Positions 50,175 through 58,715 of a stretch of 64,000 nucleotides of DNA are shown here, piece by piece; within the stretch, counting starts at the first letter, position 1, and the number at the start of each line of letters is the position of its first letter. Source of the DNA: Chryseobacterium candidae (GTDB lineage: Bacteria > Bacteroidota > Bacteroidia > Flavobacteriales > Weeksellaceae); assembly GCF_004916905.1 (NCBI RefSeq), contig NZ_SDLV01000002.1, forward strand, positions 38,044 to 102,043, in the 5' to 3' direction. Both the position numbers and the translations under genes were made by a program. The notes beneath the pieces were generated by a model. That model worked only from the letters and a program-made list of their open reading frames with translations, was not told where the DNA came from and searched no databases.

Positions 50175-51287
50175 ATGAAAAAAATATATTTAGCTTTACT
50201 AATGGCTATAGTTTCCCCTTCTTTTGTTTTAGCACAAGTAGGCATTAACACTCCCACTCCGGAAGCCACACTTGATATCCGCGCAAAAAACCACACCAGT
50301 TCAGGGCCGGGTGCTGTTACTGCAAACGATGGTATTTTAGTTCCAAGAGTGAATGACCTTGCCGTTAATGGAACAGTTAACGGACAGCTCGTGTATCTTA
50401 TCACGAATGCAGGCACTTTTTCACAGGGATTTCACTATTGGAATGGTACGGTATGGAGTCCTCTCGACATGACCAATGATGCTTGGACCAACGATATAAC
50501 TTCATCTAGCGTTAAGATCGGTACAAAATCGGACGGCACTGCAAGAACTGCCGGAACTGAATTTGTTGCGACAGACACAGGAAGAGTAGGAATTGGAACT
50601 ACCGATCCTAAGGTAACATTACAGGTAAATGGTCTAGCTTCTACAGCAACTGTTCCTGACGGATTTACAACACCGAGATTAACCCGCTCTCAACTTTCCG
50701 CAAAAGACGCTTCTTACGGAACAGACCAAAACGGAACTCTTGTTTTTGTAACTTCATTAGACGGATCTGCCATCAATAAAGTTTCTAATGTAACTTCTGT
50801 AGGTTTGTATTTTTACGATTCTCCAACAAACAAATGGTATAATGTGCGAAATTCGTCTTCCGGCCATGTAGAAGGATTCAAAATCATTACCGGAACATAC
50901 AGCCCTGCAACACCTTATACCATTCAGCCAGATGATTACATCCTTATTCTGAGATTCAACACAGCGTCTACCGGAGGAGCTTCATCTGGCAATATCGGGA
51001 ACACGAGTCCTTTTATTAATACAACGGCGAATATGATTTTGCCGGATCCTACCACGTGTCCGGGAAGAATCCTGCATTTCATTAATGACAGCGACAGGCT
51101 TGGTTCCAGCACAGGAGAAAGCGCGTTTACAAATTATCCCATGCTTGGTGCTATTACCGAGACCAACAGTTACAATACCAAAAGTTCATCATTGAATTAT
51201 GAAGTCCAGACCGGGCAGAATTATTCGCAATGGAGAATTATCAGCGATGGTACAAGATGGATTTCTTTACAGGTCGTAATTGTATAA
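50175..51287 (+). CDS. Secreted surface protein with GINTPTPEATLDI start
   Basis: From ATG 50175 (370 residues): signal peptide (MKKIYLALLMAIVSPSFVLA) then QVGINTPTPEATLDIRAK, the same start pattern as the 1246-1968 protein. A second VGIGTTDPKVTLQVNG block occurs at about 150-166, and the C-terminus (QWRIISDGTRWISLQVVIV) looks like a beta-rich receptor-binding end. The repeats resemble phage tail-fibre and peptidase S74 proteins. Likely exposed on the cell surface. The upstream longer frame (from 50118) overlaps the previous gene and hides the signal. Ends at a terminator. Confidence 0.65.
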   Translation: MKKIYLALLMAIVSPSFVLAQVGINTPTPEATLDIRAKNHTSSGPGAVTANDGILVPRVNDLAVNGTVNGQLVYLITNAGTFSQGFHYWNGTVWSPLDMTNDAWTNDITSSSVKIGTKSDGTARTAGTEFVATDTGRVGIGTTDPKVTLQVNGLASTATVPDGFTTPRLTRSQLSAKDASYGTDQNGTLVFVTSLDGSAINKVSNVTSVGLYFYDSPTNKWYNVRNSSSGHVEGFKIITGTYSPATPYTIQPDDYILILRFNTASTGGASSGNIGNTSPFINTTANMILPDPTTCPGRILHFINDSDRLGSSTGESAFTNYPMLGAITETNSYNTKSSSLNYEVQTGQNYSQWRIISDGTRWISLQVVIV

Positions 51288-51322
51288 CACAAATATCAAC
51301 AACACAAATCTATGATTAAAAG

Positions 51323-51351
51323 AGAGAGGCTGTCTTTAAAAAGCAGTCTCT
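51323..51351 (+). terminator. Terminator of the accessory block
   Basis: AGAGAGGCTG (51323-51332) faces CAGTCTCT (51344-51351), one mismatch, followed by eight T. It ends the 49544-51287 gene pair. Confidence 0.75.
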
Positions 51352-51434
51352 TTTTTTATGGGAAATCAACACTTCCGAAAAGCATTTGTTTTCTGCTGTT
51401 TTTTTTCTGAAACTAAATTCCTTAATTTTGTTAT

Positions 51435-53228
51435 ATGAATCCTTCTTTAGAACTACAGCTCAAAACTTTACCATCCGAACCCGGCGTTTATCGTTATTAT
51501 GATAAAAACGAACAGCTTTTGTATGTTGGGAAAGCTAAAAATCTTAAAAAGAGGGTTCTATCTTACTTCAATAAAAACCTTTCCGGATACAGGATCAAAA
51601 TAATGGTCAGCAAAATCCAGAGACTGGAAACCACGATTGTCAACAGTGAATATGATGCTTTGCTATTGGAAAATAATCTGATCAAGGAGTATCAGCCGTT
51701 TTATAATGTCATGTTGAAGGATGACAAGACCTATCCATGGATTTGTATCAAAAATGAAGATTTTCCTCGAATTTTTCTGACCCGAAATATGATTAAAGAC
51801 GGATCAGAATATTACGGTCCGTATGCAAAAGTACGTCCTGCAAAAATATTGCTGGATACTATAAAACACATTTATAAGCTTAGAACATGTAACCTGAATC
51901 TTTCTCCAGCCAAGATTGCGGATGGAAAATATAAAGTCTGTCTGGAATATCACATCAAAAACTGCGAAGGGCCATGTGAAGATCTTGAAAGCAAAGAAGA
52001 TTATGACGAAAAAATAGATGCCATCCGCGGAATTATTAAAGGAGATTTCCGGAAAGCAAAAGATTATCTGGTGAATCAGATGATGAAACTGGCTTCCAGT
52101 CTTAAATTTGAAGAGGCTCAGATTATTAAGGAAAGACTGGATATTCTTGAGGATTATCAGGCCAAAAACACCGTAGTAAATGCCAATATTGATGATGTAG
52201 ATGTTTTCGGAATGACGAGTGATGAGACCGCTGCTTATGTCAATTTCTTTAAAATCAGAAACGGGAATATCATCCAGAGTTTTACTACTGAGATCAAAAA
52301 GATTCTTGAAGAAACCGATGAAGATATTATGGAGGAAGCTCTGATTGAGATTCGCCAGAAGTTTTCTTCCGATTCTAAAGAAGTTCTTTTACCATTTCAT
52401 CTTTCTGTAGAAATCCCAAATGTAAAGCTGATTGTTCCTAAGGTAGGAGACAAAAAGAGAATTGTAGAGCTTTCTGAAAAAAATGCTAAAGAATACCGTC
52501 TTGAAAAACTGAAACAGGTTCAGATTGTAGATCCTGAAAGGCATACCAACAGAATCATGGCCGAAATGCAGAAATTGTTGAGAATGCCTGTAGAGCCAAG
52601 ACATATTGAAGGTTTTGATAACTCAAATATTCAGGGAACGAATCCTGTGTCTGCATGTGTTGTTTTTAAAGACGGAAAACCGAGTAAAGCAGATTACAGA
52701 ATTTTCCATCCTAAAACAGTGGAAGGACCAAACGATTTTGCAACAATGGAAGAAGTGATCTACCGCCGTTACAAAAGAATGCTTGATGAAGGAGAAAGTC
52801 TTCCTCAGCTGATTCTTATTGATGGCGGAAAAGGGCAACTGTCTTCTGCTGTAAAAAGCCTGAGATTACTAGGTCTTTATGGAAAAATTACTATTGTAGG
52901 GATCGCTAAGAGACTTGAAGAAATTTTCTTCCCGGAAGATCCTATTCCTTTATATCTGGATAAAAAATCTGAAACATTAAAAATCCTTCAGCGTGTCCGT
53001 GACGAAGCTCACCGGTTTGGGGTAAAACATCACAGAACGAGAAGAAAAAATTCTACTATAAAATCTGAACTGGAAGAAATTCCTGGGGTGGGGGAAAAAA
53101 CTATTGAACTGCTTCTGTCTAAATTAAAGTCTGTAAAACGTATCAAAGAGGCCAATCTGGAGACTCTGGAAGAAATTTTAGGGAAAAGTAAGGCGAAAGT
53201 AATCTGGAAATTTTTTAATACCAATTAA
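51435..53228 (+). CDS. uvrC: Excinuclease ABC subunit C
   Basis: Makes both incisions in nucleotide excision repair, with UvrB and damaged DNA. The 597 residues start with the GIY-YIG nuclease domain (GVYRYYDKNEQLLYVGKAKN, about 15-35), then a UVR motif (about 203-238, LASSLKFEEAQIIKERLDIL), the RNase H-like C-terminal nuclease (IEGFDNSNIQGT, VEGPNDFATMEEV) and a helix-hairpin-helix (LEEIPGVGEKTIELLLSKL). Length is typical for Bacteroidota UvrC. Single gene. Confidence 0.96.
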   Translation: MNPSLELQLKTLPSEPGVYRYYDKNEQLLYVGKAKNLKKRVLSYFNKNLSGYRIKIMVSKIQRLETTIVNSEYDALLLENNLIKEYQPFYNVMLKDDKTYPWICIKNEDFPRIFLTRNMIKDGSEYYGPYAKVRPAKILLDTIKHIYKLRTCNLNLSPAKIADGKYKVCLEYHIKNCEGPCEDLESKEDYDEKIDAIRGIIKGDFRKAKDYLVNQMMKLASSLKFEEAQIIKERLDILEDYQAKNTVVNANIDDVDVFGMTSDETAAYVNFFKIRNGNIIQSFTTEIKKILEETDEDIMEEALIEIRQKFSSDSKEVLLPFHLSVEIPNVKLIVPKVGDKKRIVELSEKNAKEYRLEKLKQVQIVDPERHTNRIMAEMQKLLRMPVEPRHIEGFDNSNIQGTNPVSACVVFKDGKPSKADYRIFHPKTVEGPNDFATMEEVIYRRYKRMLDEGESLPQLILIDGGKGQLSSAVKSLRLLGLYGKITIVGIAKRLEEIFFPEDPIPLYLDKKSETLKILQRVRDEAHRFGVKHHRTRRKNSTIKSELEEIPGVGEKTIELLLSKLKSVKRIKEANLETLEEILGKSKAKVIWKFFNTN

Positions 53229-53641
53229 TTATTGCGTGGTACCTACTGTTAAATTTTCTTAATAAAAATCCTCTCTTCATAGGATTTTACGGCTATTTGC
53301 TATTTCATTAACAGGGGATAAAAAAATCAATTATTTTTCAACATAAAATGAAATAAATCAATAAAAAAGACATATTAATAAATATTTTACTAAATAATAG
53401 CATTATTTATATTTTATTCGTAAATTAGTATTATCAACTAATGACGATAATACTATGAAAATGATCTCTAATTTATCAATCTTTTAAATTTAACATTATA
53501 CATCTTTATGATAATCGTTTTTTCTAAAAAAGATAAAACCACTTTCAAATTTCCGGAACTATGAAAAACACATCAGCATATATATTATAAAAGGCTCTTT
53601 TTTTCAAGAGCCTTTTATGTTTTTATTTCTGCTTGTGAAAA
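53229..53641. other. Gene-free region with three inverted repeats
   Basis: Holds three hairpins: AAAATCCT/AGGATTTT (53265-53288, 36 bp after uvrC), AGTATTATC/GATAATACT (53427-53435 and 53446-53454), and the terminator at 53589-53616. A ten-codon frame (53455-53487) starts directly after the middle hairpin; I cannot support it as a gene. The remainder is very AT-rich. Confidence 0.5.
53589..53616 (-). terminator. Terminator of the 53642-54388 gene
   Basis: AAAAGGCTCTT (53589-53599) pairs with AAGAGCCTTTT (53606-53616), with an interior T tract. It can also stop plus-strand transcripts. Confidence 0.8.
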
Positions 53642-54388
53642 TTATTTTGCCACAAATACTTCTTTGGAATACCTTCCGTCTGCCAGCGGAATATCTATCA
53701 CAATATTCCTATTTTCAAAATATCCGATGGTGGTATTCCCATCAGCCATTTTTACAAGGAAAACAGAGCTCTTTGAAGTTGCTTTGAAAACAGCAAACGG
53801 TACTGAGCTTCCGGATTTTGCCAGAATAAACTGATTAGGCTCAATCTGTATTTTCTGAAGATCCAGTTTTCCGTTTGAGTAATCGCTCCCCTCCTGATTT
53901 GTTGTTGATGCCACAGGCTCAGACTGTGAGGAATTCTGAGCAGCATTACTATTGTTAGCAGCAGGCAGCATTTCTACCGGGTTGGAGAATGCTACATATG
54001 TTAAAGCCTGCTTCAATGCATCAGGAAACCCCTCTTCAAATTCTTTTATATCTGAACGTCCTTTAGATTCAAAAATCACCTTTTTGTTGCAGTCTCTGAA
54101 CTGTAGAATTACTTTATTTGTAAACAAGCTCTTATCATTCAATACTTCAGCATTAGCTACATTACATGAATTATTTTTAGCCTCAGATGGCCATTTATCC
54201 ATAGCCTCAGTTAAAATTTCATATTTCTTTTCCTGTAACACTTTAGCAAGATAAGCTTCCAATCCGAAACTGCTATTCTTAAAGGTTTTAAATTTTTCAG
54301 GAATCACCACATATCTATAGTCGGTAATCTTTTGGGTAAAAGCCAATGTTGAGCTTACTACCAACATCAGCATTAATAACTTTTTCAT
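53642..54388 (-). CDS. Secreted hypothetical protein, 248 aa
   Basis: Signal peptide MKKLLMLMLVVSSTLAFTQ, then KITDYRYVVIPEKFKTFKNS. The middle is Ser/Asn/Gln-rich (AANNSNAAQNSSQSEPVAST) and probably linker. The final ~70 residues are beta-rich (PFAVFKATSKSSVFLVKM, DGNTTIGYFENRNIVIDI). Nothing in the sequence shows a catalytic motif. It lies 10 bp downstream of a PorV/PorQ-type gene, so a role at the outer membrane with that protein is a reasonable guess. Confidence 0.65.
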   Translation of the reverse strand: MKKLLMLMLVVSSTLAFTQKITDYRYVVIPEKFKTFKNSSFGLEAYLAKVLQEKKYEILTEAMDKWPSEAKNNSCNVANAEVLNDKSLFTNKVILQFRDCNKKVIFESKGRSDIKEFEEGFPDALKQALTYVAFSNPVEMLPAANNSNAAQNSSQSEPVASTTNQEGSDYSNGKLDLQKIQIEPNQFILAKSGSSVPFAVFKATSKSSVFLVKMADGNTTIGYFENRNIVIDIPLADGRYSKEVFVAK

Positions 54389-54398
54389 TTCTATAGTT

Positions 54399-55481
54399 TT
54401 AATCGTTTCTGAATGCTCCCATATCCAGTTTTAAAGAGAAGAAATTGGAATAGAAATTAGATCCGCCAATCCCCGAATTCGTAATGGCATAATCCAGCGT
54501 TAGCCCTCTATATCTGATCCCAAGACCCGCACTTGGCTGGAAAGAAACTTTTCTTTTAAGATCCTCTATATCTGTAATAGACTGGAATCTGTTGATCCCC
54601 AATCTTACAAAAATCATTTTCTGATAGCCTAATTCAGCTCCGGCATATGGACTGATACTGGCAAAGTCGGTAGAAATTAATGACGCTGTTTTAGCAAAAT
54701 CCACATTGATCCCGGCTTCCGGTAATACATAAACACTGCTATTGATTTCGAATAATTTGCTGGCACCTACATTGAGTTTAGGCATTGTAAGTTCCAGTTT
54801 ATCTTTAGGAGCAGGGTTGAATTCCTCACCGTTTACAACAGTAGAAAGTTCTTTCTGATTGATCGTCCAGAAGTTTACGGTAGTGGTGATATCTCTAACC
54901 ATTCCTCCAAACTTCCAGCCGTTATCTGCCTTATAAATTGCTCCAACATCGAACCCAAAACCATAACCACTCGCAAATTTACCCACATTTCTATAGACAA
55001 TTTTAGCATTCACCCCAACATCCAGTTTAGGATTCCCTCCCGGTCTGAATGCATAAGAAAGAATAGCTGCATAATCGGATTGGGAAAACTTGGTAATTTT
55101 ATCATAATCAATGTTCCCTTCAGAATCGATCATCTGAGTTGTATTCAAAATATTATCTACCCCAAGTCTTACTACGGAAACTCCAAATACGCCTTCTTCA
55201 AGTACTTTTGCATAAGCCAGATAATCATACTTTGCGATAGACTCAAAGTATTCAGCATGCATTGCCGCTCCCTGCCAGTCTCTTTCAACAGACATCAAGC
55301 CTGCCGGGTTCCACATAGGAGAATATACATCATCCTGGTTGCTAATTACCGCCCCTCCCATAGCAAGCCCTCTTGCTCCAGCTCCGATATTTAAGAACTC
55401 ATTGGAATATTTCCTGATAATCTGAGATTGAGAAAGCCCAAACAACAGTGAAAATGCAAGTAAAAAATATTTTTTCATCAT
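54399..55481 (-). CDS. PorV/PorQ-family outer-membrane protein (PorV2-like)
   Basis: 360 residues. Signal peptide MMKKYFLLAFSLLFGLSQS precedes QIIRKYSNEFLNIGAGARGLAMGGAV, the start typical of PorV/PorQ-type FadL-like barrels (NIGAGARGLAMGGA). The fold contains conserved strands (YSPMWNPAGLMSVERDWQGA, GVNAKIVYRNVGKFASGYGF, GLGIRYRGLTLDYAITNSGI) and ends with an aromatic-rich strand. In type IX secretion, PorV interacts with secreted cargo at the outer membrane; the PorV2-like branch has a less clear role. Start could also be ATG 55478. Precedes the EamA gene's 3' end by 13 bp. Confidence 0.82.
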   Translation of the reverse strand: MMKKYFLLAFSLLFGLSQSQIIRKYSNEFLNIGAGARGLAMGGAVISNQDDVYSPMWNPAGLMSVERDWQGAAMHAEYFESIAKYDYLAYAKVLEEGVFGVSVVRLGVDNILNTTQMIDSEGNIDYDKITKFSQSDYAAILSYAFRPGGNPKLDVGVNAKIVYRNVGKFASGYGFGFDVGAIYKADNGWKFGGMVRDITTTVNFWTINQKELSTVVNGEEFNPAPKDKLELTMPKLNVGASKLFEINSSVYVLPEAGINVDFAKTASLISTDFASISPYAGAELGYQKMIFVRLGINRFQSITDIEDLKRKVSFQPSAGLGIRYRGLTLDYAITNSGIGGSNFYSNFFSLKLDMGAFRND

Positions 55482-55494
55482 ATAAATTTGATGC

Positions 55495-56373
55495 TTAGTT
55501 TAAGTTTTTAGTTTTTCTGGCTTTTATTAATCCATTTGCAATGATTGCCAGTATCATAACACCTGAAGCGACATAAAATATCGGGCTCATATGTTCTGAT
55601 TCCCCAAAGATAAAAAAAGCTAGTATAATTCCGTAGACCGGCTCTAAATTAACTGTTAAAATTAACGTAAAAGGTGATATATATTTCATTAAATTAACAG
55701 ATTCCAGCATTGGAAAAGCAGTAAAAACACTGGCTAACAAGCATATTAACGCCAGATCACTATAGTTTATTTCGTTCATCTGAAAAATTTGCCCCGAAAG
55801 CAAATAAAATATCATTAAAATAAACCAACCACAGAAGATTTCATAAAAAATTATGTTTCCAGAACTTGTTTTCCCAAACATCTTACCATTAAAAACAGAA
55901 AAAACAGTACCGAATACAGCACTCAGAATTCCATAAATAATGCCTTCTTTAAAATGAAACTCTGTCTTAAAGATCAATAATATACAAGCTACGATAACAC
56001 TTCCCATTACCACTTCAGATACATCAATCTTTCTTTTAAAAATAACAGGTTCCAGAATGGAGGCAAAAAGTGTAGATAAGGAAAGACAGCTTAGCGCAAT
56101 AGAAACATTGGAAACTTTAATAGAATAAAAAAAGCAATACCAATGGAGTGCCATGGCAAAACCTATTGCCGCCAGCTGAAAAAATATTTTTTTAGAAACC
56201 TTTATGCTTTCTTTTTTAAAAAACCTGATAAATACATACAGAAAGATAGAAGCAAACAACATTCTGTAAAATACAAGGATCTGGGCATTGGCTTGAATCA
56301 ATTTTCCTAAAATTGCAGTGAACCCCCATAAAAAAACTATTAAATGCAACCTGAAAAGTGCCAATTTATGCAT
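55495..56373 (-). CDS. EamA-family (DMT) transporter
   Basis: 292 residues with ten membrane segments in two EamA repeats, starting at about 5 and 150: VFLWGFTAILGKLIQ, RMLFASIFLYVFIRFF, ALHWYCFFYSIKVSNVSIAL in the first, then GIIYGILSAVFGTVFSVFNG and FTLILTVNLEPVYGIILAFF in the second. DMT exporters transport small metabolites or drugs; the substrate is unknown. The gene is upstream of the PorV-like gene and probably co-transcribed with it (13 bp gap). Confidence 0.88.
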   Translation of the reverse strand: MHKLALFRLHLIVFLWGFTAILGKLIQANAQILVFYRMLFASIFLYVFIRFFKKESIKVSKKIFFQLAAIGFAMALHWYCFFYSIKVSNVSIALSCLSLSTLFASILEPVIFKRKIDVSEVVMGSVIVACILLIFKTEFHFKEGIIYGILSAVFGTVFSVFNGKMFGKTSSGNIIFYEIFCGWFILMIFYLLSGQIFQMNEINYSDLALICLLASVFTAFPMLESVNLMKYISPFTLILTVNLEPVYGIILAFFIFGESEHMSPIFYVASGVMILAIIANGLIKARKTKNLN

Positions 56374-56493
56374 AACCTAACCCCTTTAAATTTTTAACGT
56401 GCAAATTTACAAATAGCAAACGCAAAATATTGATAAAAAGATAATTTTAATCTAAAAAAAGTTAAAAGAAATTAAAATAATAACTACACTGCC

Positions 56494-56609
56494 CAAAAAA
56501 ACCCTGAAAATTTGTTAAACTTTCAGGGCCTTCAAATAATAAACTATTAAAAAAATAAACTAGGAACTTAGAGTATTTTGCAGAGAATACCATCTCTGTT
56601 ACTCTAGTG
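56494..56609 (-). ncRNA. Candidate small structured RNA, about 115 nt
   Basis: On the minus strand a degenerate -7 element TAACTTTA (56617-56610) is followed by ACTAGAGTA and a nested hairpin: GAGTA/TACTC outside and CAGAGA/TCTCTG (56598-56593 and 56586-56581) inside. It ends with CCCTGAAA-N11-TTTCAGGG followed by seven T (56528-56495), a strong intrinsic terminator. No CDS on this strand lies upstream for it to stop. Flavobacteria have a 6S-like RNA family, but I cannot assign this to it. Confidence 0.45.
56502..56528 (-). terminator. Intrinsic terminator of the RNA candidate
   Basis: CCCTGAAA (56502-56509) pairs with TTTCAGGG (56521-56528). Poly-T only on the minus strand, so it acts on a minus-strand transcript. 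Confidence 0.75.
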
Positions 56610-56760
56610 TAAAGTTAGAAAAAATATAAATTATTTAAAAATATTTTTTAGTTAAAAATTTCACAATTTACTAGAAACCAAATAATTAAACATCTGTTTT
56701 ACTTCCAATTTATATTCCTCATAAAAATAGTATCTTTAAGCGTAAAAAATTGAAAATTTT

Positions 56761-58389
56761 ATGGACATCGAATTCAATAAACGAGAAGATCAGAACAGAT
56801 TAAAATTATCTGAAATAAATCGCTTACTCACCGAAATTAAAAAAGGTGGTGGTGAGAAGAGGCTTCAAAAGCTTCGTGATGAAGGAAAAATGACAGCAAG
56901 AGAAAGAATAGATTATCTTCTCGATAAAGATTCAGATTCCATAGAAATTGGAGCATTTGCAGGATACGAAATGTATCAGGAGCATGGAGGATGCCCTAGC
57001 GGAGGTGTTGTAGTGGTTATTGGCTACGTTTCCGGAAGACAGTGTATTATTGTTGCTAATGATGCTTCTGTAAAAGCCGGTGCCTGGTTTCCTATCACAG
57101 GAAAGAAAAACCTGAGAGCACAGGAAATTGCTATGGAAAACAAACTTCCAATCATTTATCTGGTAGACTCTGCAGGAGTTTATCTACCTATGCAGGATGA
57201 GATATTTCCGGATAAAGAGCATTTTGGAAGAATTTTCAGAAACAATGCTAAAATGAGTTCCATGGGAATCATCCAGATATCAGCTGTTATGGGAAGTTGT
57301 GTAGCCGGCGGCGCCTATCTTCCCATCATGAGCGACGAAGCTATGATTGTGGATAAAACAGGCTCTATTTTCCTTGCAGGAAGTTATCTGGTAAAGGCCG
57401 CTATCGGAGAAAGTATTGATAATGAAACATTGGGTGGAGCAACTACCCACTGCTCTATTTCAGGTGTTACGGATTATAAAGCCAAAGATGATAAAGATGC
57501 TCTGAACAGAATCAAAACCATCATGAAATCTGTAGGAACTACTGAAAAAGCAGGTTTTGACAGAATAGAAAGTTTCCCGCCAAGAGAAAATCCTGAAAAT
57601 ATTTTCGGAATTATGCCGGTTTCAAGAGCTGAACAATACGATACCTATGAAATTATCAAGTGTATTGTGGATAACTCCGAGTATGATGAATATAAACCAG
57701 ACTATGGTAAAAGTATTATCTGCGCAACAGCAAGAGTGGACGGCTGGTCTGTAGGAATTGTAGCCAATCAGAGAAAGCTTGTTAAAAGCGGTAAAGGAGA
57801 AATGCAGTTCGGAGGAGTGATCTACTCTGATTCCGCAGATAAAGCAACCCGATTTATTGCAAATTGTAATCAAAGAAAAATCCCTTTAATTTTCTTACAG
57901 GATGTTACCGGATTTATGGTAGGTTCAAAATCAGAACATGGCGGTATTATTAAAGACGGAGCTAAAATGGTAAATGCGGTTTCCAACTCTGTAGTTCCTA
58001 AATTTACGATCATTACAGGCAACTCTTATGGAGCAGGAAACTATGCAATGTGCGGAAAAGCTTATGACCCAAGATTAATTGTTGCATGGCCGTGGGCAGA
58101 TTTAGCGGTAATGGGAGGTGCACAGGCTGCCAAAGTACTGGCTCAGATTCAGGAATCTACCTTAAAAAAGCAAGGAAAAGAAATCTCAGAAGAAGAGCAC
58201 AACGAAATTCTGGATACCATTTCAAAGAAATATCAGAAACAGACTGAATCCACCTACGCAGCAGCAAGATTATGGACAGATGCAATCATCAATCCTGCCG
58301 ACACAAGAAAATGGATTTCTATGGGAATTGAAGCTGCTAATCATTCTCCTATCACTGAGAAGTTCAATCTTGGAGTCATACAGGTATGA
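56761..58389 (+). CDS. Acyl-CoA carboxylase, carboxyltransferase subunit
   Basis: 542 residues. Moves the carboxyl group from carboxybiotin to acetyl-, propionyl- or 3-methylcrotonyl-CoA. The crotonase-like carboxyltransferase halves carry LPIIYLVDSAGVYLPMQDE, ISAVMGSCVAGGAYLPIMSDEA and, in the second half, LIFLQDVTGFMVGS, ITGNSYGAGNYAMCGKAYDPR. QVSAGxGGSV-type ends are absent. The GVYLPMQDE and YGAGNYAMCGKAYDP pattern fits the methylcrotonyl/propionyl-CoA carboxylase beta group. No biotin-carrier or carboxylase subunit gene is adjacent, so the partner is elsewhere. It ends in a terminator. Confidence 0.92.
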   Translation: MDIEFNKREDQNRLKLSEINRLLTEIKKGGGEKRLQKLRDEGKMTARERIDYLLDKDSDSIEIGAFAGYEMYQEHGGCPSGGVVVVIGYVSGRQCIIVANDASVKAGAWFPITGKKNLRAQEIAMENKLPIIYLVDSAGVYLPMQDEIFPDKEHFGRIFRNNAKMSSMGIIQISAVMGSCVAGGAYLPIMSDEAMIVDKTGSIFLAGSYLVKAAIGESIDNETLGGATTHCSISGVTDYKAKDDKDALNRIKTIMKSVGTTEKAGFDRIESFPPRENPENIFGIMPVSRAEQYDTYEIIKCIVDNSEYDEYKPDYGKSIICATARVDGWSVGIVANQRKLVKSGKGEMQFGGVIYSDSADKATRFIANCNQRKIPLIFLQDVTGFMVGSKSEHGGIIKDGAKMVNAVSNSVVPKFTIITGNSYGAGNYAMCGKAYDPRLIVAWPWADLAVMGGAQAAKVLAQIQESTLKKQGKEISEEEHNEILDTISKKYQKQTESTYAAARLWTDAIINPADTRKWISMGIEAANHSPITEKFNLGVIQV

Positions 58390-58416
58390 TATAATTGTTA
58401 TCCTTTTCAATAAATT

Positions 58417-58443
58417 AATCCCTTATCATATTGGTAAGGGATT
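58417..58443 (+). terminator. Terminator after the carboxylase gene
   Basis: AATCCCTTA (58417-58425) pairs with TAAGGGATT (58435-58443), followed by TTT. Confidence 0.8.
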
Positions 58444-58715
58444 TTTCATACGTATTAAATAAATTGACAATAAATAATTTACAGCCTCATATCTAATAGA
58501 CAAAAGCTTATATCATATAAAAAGTAAAAAAATAAAATTTACAGATAATAGTATATGATCATTTTTTATATTTTTAATATTGATAATTACAGAAAATTAT
58601 ACATTAAAATCAGCATTGAAAAGAAAAACACAACTCAATAAATACTGACAATCAATACGTTACATTTGCATTTGTGCTATTGTACTATATTTTTTTTATA
58701 TATTGCAATAAGCAA
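58444..58715. other. Spacer before the SusC gene
   Basis: Very AT-rich. The only clear signal is the -7 element at 58661-58668 near the right end; no ORF, RNA or regulator site was recognised. Together with the terminator the gene-free stretch is about 325 bp. Confidence 0.45.
58661..58668 (+). promoter_or_regulatory. SusC gene -7 promoter element
   Basis: TACATTTG. A GTG-started frame opens 5 bp after it, which would leave no leader; the ATG at 58716 is 47 bp downstream and fits better. Confidence 0.6.

Larger units (their letters stand above)
56374..56760. other. Intergenic region with an RNA candidate
   Basis: 390 bp between divergent genes. The left part is spacer; the middle (56494-56609) contains the RNA candidate below. 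The right part (56640-56760) is AT-rich and has TATCTTTA (56731-56738), a possible -7 element for the carboxylase gene. Confidence 0.5.

Noticed and set aside
53455..53487. Ten-codon leader peptide after the 53427-53454 hairpin
   Set aside because: No downstream gene on this strand that it could regulate within 3 kb, and no runs of a single amino acid typical of attenuation leaders.
56494..56609. Assignment of the RNA candidate as 6S RNA
   Set aside because: The single short hairpin does not give the long double-stranded, open-bubble shape I would expect, and I could not run a covariance model. Left as an unassigned RNA.
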